Source: an uncultured Saprospiraceae bacterium | GTDB taxonomy: Bacteria; Bacteroidota; Bacteroidia; Chitinophagales; Saprospiraceae | Assembly: GCA_937967535.1 (NCBI GenBank) | Contig: CALCMV010000323.1 | Coordinates: 1-10,105 of the forward strand | DNA length: 10,105 nucleotides | Direction of reading: 5' to 3' | Shown here: positions 7,056-10,105 of the stretch, one piece after another | How positions within the stretch are numbered: the first letter of the stretch is position 1 | Layout: each line of letters opens with the position of its first letter | The notes under the pieces: generated by a model | Databases searched by the model: none | Seen by the model: only the letters and a program-made list of their open reading frames with translations | Told to the model about the DNA's origin: nothing | Position numbers and translations under genes: made by a program

Positions 7056-7087
7056 CAAATTTAAAAAAATGTTTTTGTATCTGTAAA
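7056..7087 (-). promoter_or_regulatory. Candidate promoter for the 5558-6967 gene
   Basis: On the minus strand, TTTA (7087-7084) is separated by 20 nt from TAAATTTG (7063-7056). The second box matches the Bacteroidota -7 consensus TAnnTTTG fully, and the first differs from the -33 TTTG at one base. Transcription would begin near 7049, about 80 nt before the ATG. The region is AT-rich, so a chance match is possible. Confidence 0.4.
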
Positions 7088-7105
7088 TCGAATAGCGGAC
7101 TTTTG
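7074..7105 (+). promoter_or_regulatory. Candidate promoter for the LRR gene
   Basis: TTTG (7074-7077) is followed after 20 nt by GACTTTTG (7098-7105), one base off the TAnnTTTG -7 consensus and at suitable spacing. Transcription would start near 7112, leaving a leader of about 33 nt before the ATG at 7145. It overlaps the candidate divergent promoter, so the two may compete. Confidence 0.4.
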
Positions 7106-7144
7106 TATCGTAATGAAATTCTTAACGCTTAAAATCATGTTACA

Positions 7145-9979
7145 ATGAAAAATTATATAATACTGACTTTAACAGTTTTTACACTAATGATGCCCCCTAT
7201 ATCTGCACAATGCCCTTGGGGTGATGTCACACTACATTCACAACAACAAGTGGAAGATTTTGCTGTGAACTTTCCTAATTGTACAGAGTTTCCCGCTAAT
7301 TTGACAATTGACAATAACTCTAACACGCCTATTTATGATTTAAGTCCTTTGTCAAATATTACTAACGTTATCGGTAATTTGGTGATAAGAAACAACGATA
7401 GCCTGAACACTTTAAATGGTTTGCACAATATCACTTCGGTAGCAAATTTATTATTAATTCAGCATAATGACAATCTAACAACAATGAATGGCTTAGAAAG
7501 CCTCGAATACGTAGGAACAATCTTAAATATCACCATGAATGACAACCTAAATAATCTAACAGGTCTTGGTAGCTTAACACAAGTAAATGGGGCGAGAATA
7601 ACCTATAATGATAACTTGACCACATTGGAAGGCGTAGAAAATCTTAACTCAATGGGAAGCCAAAATTTATTGATAGAGCATAACGACAGCCTGAGCTCAA
7701 TCATCGGCTTGGAGGGACTTAGTACGGTAGAAGGAAACCTAACGATACAGTACAATAATAGCCTGACCACTTTAGAGGGATTGGAAAACCTTAGTATGGT
7801 TCAGGATTATTTTAGTATAACTAATAATCAGAGCTTAGTTGCACTATCAGGTCTCGAAAACCTTAATTCTGTAGGAGGCGATTTGATGATATTCTGGAAT
7901 AATGCCCTAACGACTTTGGAGGGACTGAATAGCCTTAGTACAGTATCAGACTTGTCTATAGCCGGCTGTAGTAGTTTGACCACAATGGCAGGCTTGGAAA
8001 GCCTTATCCACATAGAAGGAGATATGGCTATCACCAATAATAACGGATTGACCTCATTAGCGGGTTTAGAAAATGTCGAAGACATTGGAGGTGGTTTGTG
8101 GTTGGAGAGTAATCCACTACTAACAAATTGTTCGATATTAAGCGTTTGCTACCATTTACTTGAAGGAGGTCCGATAGAATATATATATGGCAATGCAGAA
8201 GGTTGCAACTCCGTAGAGGAAATCATGGATGGTTGTGCTTCCGTGTGGGAGTATGCCGTAGAGGGCAATATTTTTATGGATAGTGATGGCAACTGCCTTC
8301 AAGACAGTATCGAACAAGATTTAAACAATTGGATTATCAAGGTCGAAAACGCACAAGATATTCGCTATGCCTACACCTACAACGGCAAATATATTACCCC
8401 CGTAGATACCGGGATATACACCGTGACAGCTATTCCTCCCAATTCGCTATGGGAAGATGTATGCTTTGAGAGCAATACCGCAGAATTGAATGCAGAAAAC
8501 ATACGCGCCAGGGTTGATTTGGGGGCAAGTACAAACACATTTTGTCCATTATTAGAAGTAGATGTTACTGCCCCTTTTGTTCGTCGTTGCTTTGATTCCA
8601 ATTACTATGTTCGCTACTGCAATTCAGGTACGATATTAGCCGAAAATGCCTATATAGAAGTTCAGCTTGACCCGTATTTTACCTATCAAAGCTCCACAAT
8701 TGAAGGCATTCATTTGGGCGAAAATTTGTACTCATTTGATTTAGGAAATGTGGATATAGGCGAATGTGGCAATTTCCGAATTGACGTTTATGTAGATTGT
8801 GACTCCACCGAAATCGGGCAGACGCATTGTGTGGAGGCACACATTTACCCCGATTCGATTTGTACATCTGCCTTGCCGCTTTGGGATGGCGCAAGTATCG
8901 AAGTCGATGCACAATGTTTGGGTGATTCCATAGAATTTAAAATCGAAAATGTGGGTACAGGTGATATGTCAGACTCACTGGAATACATGGTTATCGAAGA
9001 AGATTTGACTTATGAACGTACTAATTTTAAACTCAATAGCGGCGACAGTAGGATATTTTACAAAACAGCCAACGGGCTCTTCCACCGCCTCGAAGCCGAG
9101 CAATCTCCCGGACATCCCGGCAACAGTATGCCCTCCGTTTTCGTAGAAGGTTGCGGTACAAGTGATGACGGTGAAATCAGCGTGGGTTTTGTCAATTATT
9201 TCCTCTTAGACGAAGGCAACGCTTTCGTATCCATTGATTGTCAGGAAAATATAGGTTCGTATGACCCTAATGACAAGCAAGCCTTTCCGGTGGGCTATGG
9301 TGCGCCTCATTTCATTACGGATAGTACTGATTTAGAGTATCTTATCCGATTTCAAAATACGGGTACGGATACTGCTTTCAATATTGTCATACGCGATACC
9401 ATTAGCCCACATTTGAATATTGAAACCTTGCGCCCGGGCGTTGCGAGCCACGATTACCGTTACGATATTGATAGCTCAAATATAGCAGTCTTCCATTTTG
9501 AAAATATCATGCTACCCGACAGCAATATCAACGAAGCAGCATCTCATGGTTTCATCAAATTTAATATAGAGCAAAAACAAAATAACCCCATTGGCACACA
9601 CATTATGAATGACGCAGCGATATATTTCGACTTTAATGAACCAATAATTACGAATGAAGTCTTTCACACCATCGGAGAGGATTTTATGGGCATTATTACA
9701 TCCGTTATTACACCACCGGAAGTGGAGGAAGCGGGTATTTTGGTCAATGTTTTCCCAAATCCATTTGATGAATATACGCGATTTGAAATAAAAGGCGAAG
9801 CCCTAAAAGAACTCAACCTAAGCGTATATGATATGATGGGACGTGAAGTTCTCCAACAACAATCTACCCATCAACAGCACCTCATCATGAAACGCAATAA
9901 CCTCACACCGGGCGTCTATGTATTCCGCCTGATGGACGAAAAACAGCAATTAGCCACAGGGAAACTTATTGTCAAATAG
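7145..9979 (+). CDS. Secreted leucine-rich-repeat protein with T9SS sorting domain
   Basis: A 944-aa cell-surface or secreted protein, probably an adhesin or binding protein. Parts in order: signal peptide (1-21, likely cut after ISA); about 11 leucine-rich repeats of 21-25 residues (about 66-325) with the pattern LTTLEGLENLSSVGGNLTI and a following NN(D/N), similar to receptor L-domain-type LRRs; a cysteine-containing cap (329-364); an SdrD B-like or CNA B-like beta module (about 372-440) that starts with EGNIFMDSDGNC; cysteine-rich beta domains (about 460-700); a DUF7619-type domain (about 705-842, opening SYDPNDK); and a C-terminal T9SS type A sorting domain (867-944) with VFPNPF, a central YDMMGREV, and closing LTPGVYVFRL and GKLIVK. 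The T9SS domain directs outer-membrane export and is usually removed. No catalytic motif is seen. The ATG at 7145 gives a proper signal peptide. Two hairpins follow the stop. Confidence 0.9.
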   Translation: MKNYIILTLTVFTLMMPPISAQCPWGDVTLHSQQQVEDFAVNFPNCTEFPANLTIDNNSNTPIYDLSPLSNITNVIGNLVIRNNDSLNTLNGLHNITSVANLLLIQHNDNLTTMNGLESLEYVGTILNITMNDNLNNLTGLGSLTQVNGARITYNDNLTTLEGVENLNSMGSQNLLIEHNDSLSSIIGLEGLSTVEGNLTIQYNNSLTTLEGLENLSMVQDYFSITNNQSLVALSGLENLNSVGGDLMIFWNNALTTLEGLNSLSTVSDLSIAGCSSLTTMAGLESLIHIEGDMAITNNNGLTSLAGLENVEDIGGGLWLESNPLLTNCSILSVCYHLLEGGPIEYIYGNAEGCNSVEEIMDGCASVWEYAVEGNIFMDSDGNCLQDSIEQDLNNWIIKVENAQDIRYAYTYNGKYITPVDTGIYTVTAIPPNSLWEDVCFESNTAELNAENIRARVDLGASTNTFCPLLEVDVTAPFVRRCFDSNYYVRYCNSGTILAENAYIEVQLDPYFTYQSSTIEGIHLGENLYSFDLGNVDIGECGNFRIDVYVDCDSTEIGQTHCVEAHIYPDSICTSALPLWDGASIEVDAQCLGDSIEFKIENVGTGDMSDSLEYMVIEEDLTYERTNFKLNSGDSRIFYKTANGLFHRLEAEQSPGHPGNSMPSVFVEGCGTSDDGEISVGFVNYFLLDEGNAFVSIDCQENIGSYDPNDKQAFPVGYGAPHFITDSTDLEYLIRFQNTGTDTAFNIVIRDTISPHLNIETLRPGVASHDYRYDIDSSNIAVFHFENIMLPDSNINEAASHGFIKFNIEQKQNNPIGTHIMNDAAIYFDFNEPIITNEVFHTIGEDFMGIITSVITPPEVEEAGILVNVFPNPFDEYTRFEIKGEALKELNLSVYDMMGREVLQQQSTHQQHLIMKRNNLTPGVYVFRLMDEKQQLATGKLIVK
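7340..8119 (+). repeat. Tandem LRR-coding repeat array
   Basis: About 11 units of roughly 63-75 bp encode residues 66-325. Units are recognisable by GGCTTGGA(A/G)A-like and CTGACCACT-like segments, for example near 7618, 7765, 7912 and 7978, but have diverged. Repeats 5-8 are the most alike (LTTLEGVENL, IIGLEGL, LTTLEGLENL, LSGLENL). Such arrays expand and contract by recombination. Confidence 0.75.
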
Positions 9980-9997
9980 CACAAAAAGGCAGCAAGT

Positions 9998-10030
9998 AGA
10001 TGACAGGCATTTTTGAGATGCCTGTCATCT
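9998..10030 (+). terminator. Perfect 13-bp hairpin after the LRR gene
   Basis: AGATGACAGGCAT (9998-10010) pairs perfectly with ATGCCTGTCATCT (10018-10030) around the 7-nt loop TTTTGAG. It starts 18 bp past the LRR stop. What follows is CACCTC and an A-run, not a U-run, so it may act as an RNA 3'-end structure ahead of the stronger terminator-like palindrome at 10037. The strand is assigned by proximity to the LRR gene. Confidence 0.55.
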
Positions 10031-10036
10031 CACCTC

Positions 10037-10102
10037 AAAAAAAATCTCCTGATTTGTAGGGACAGGGCATGCCCTGTCCCTACAAATCAGGAGATTTTTT
10101 TT
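10037..10102. terminator. 66-nt perfect palindrome, copy 2; bidirectional terminator-like
   Basis: A perfect palindrome centred between 10069 and 10070, exactly 66 nt like copy 1. The outer arms AAAAAAAATCTCCTGA and TCAGGAGATTTTTTTT on their own would make a classic bidirectional intrinsic terminator (A-run, short stem, U-run). The 34-nt core (10053-10086) identical to 866-899 occupies the loop. It probably ends LRR transcription on the plus strand and any gene converging from the right. The palindrome ends 3 bp from the window edge, so its right neighbour is not visible. Confidence 0.75.
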
Positions 10103-10105
10103 ATG

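Noticed and set aside
7137..7148. ATG TTA CAA TGA mini-frame overlapping the LRR start codon
   Set aside because: A three-codon frame this short occurs easily by chance in AT-rich leaders; nothing else supports a leader peptide.
1..10105. Defence system, CRISPR array, toxin-antitoxin pair or biosynthetic cluster
   Set aside because: No regularly spaced direct repeats, no effector or nuclease signatures and no small overlapping gene pairs were seen; the nucleotidyltransferase has the RlaP architecture and no adjacent HEPN partner.

Overview
The window reads as chromosomal DNA from a member of the Bacteroidota, probably Saprospiria-like. The evidence is a large secreted protein with a DUF7619-type domain and a C-terminal type IX secretion (T9SS) sorting domain, a Bacteroidota-type YidC with a lysine-rich tail, starts without Shine-Dalgarno sequences, and promoter-like TAnnTTTG boxes. 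The placement below phylum level is inference. There are no rRNA, tRNA, CRISPR or complete transposase genes.

Layout, left to right. Positions 1-120 form a diverged inverted repeat of about 60-bp arms that probably continues off the left edge, followed by a hairpin at 151-183. On the minus strand lie yidC (920-2836, membrane protein insertase) and, downstream of it, a class I SAM-dependent methyltransferase (185-829). The two are separated by a 66-nt palindrome. A repeat-rich intergenic stretch (2837-3323) holds the likely yidC promoter and another imperfect inverted repeat. On the plus strand come a HupE/UreJ-like small membrane protein (3324-3908), a 380-bp AT-rich gap carrying two inverted copies of a 31-nt hairpin (REPIN-like, 4005-4160), and a RlaP/YcgL-type predicted nucleotidyltransferase (4289-5347). 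Convergent to it is an uncharacterised, largely helical, TPR-like 469-aa protein (5558-6967, minus). Divergent from that is a 944-aa secreted leucine-rich-repeat protein (7145-9979, plus), followed by two hairpins. The second hairpin (10037-10102) shares a 34-nt core with the palindrome beside yidC.

The genes do not form an obvious pathway: the coding content is one housekeeping membrane-biogenesis gene plus single genes of unrelated function. I did not find a convincing new multi-gene system. The most distinctive signal is in the spacers. Most of them carry palindromic sequence: the two core-sharing 66-nt palindromes, the REPIN-like pair, the 3030-3226 inverted repeat and the 1-120 inverted repeat. 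In the two 66-nt palindromes the same 17-bp half-core sits exactly in the centre of unrelated but self-complementary 16-bp arms, as if an element had entered the loop of pre-existing hairpins, one of which looks like a bidirectional terminator.
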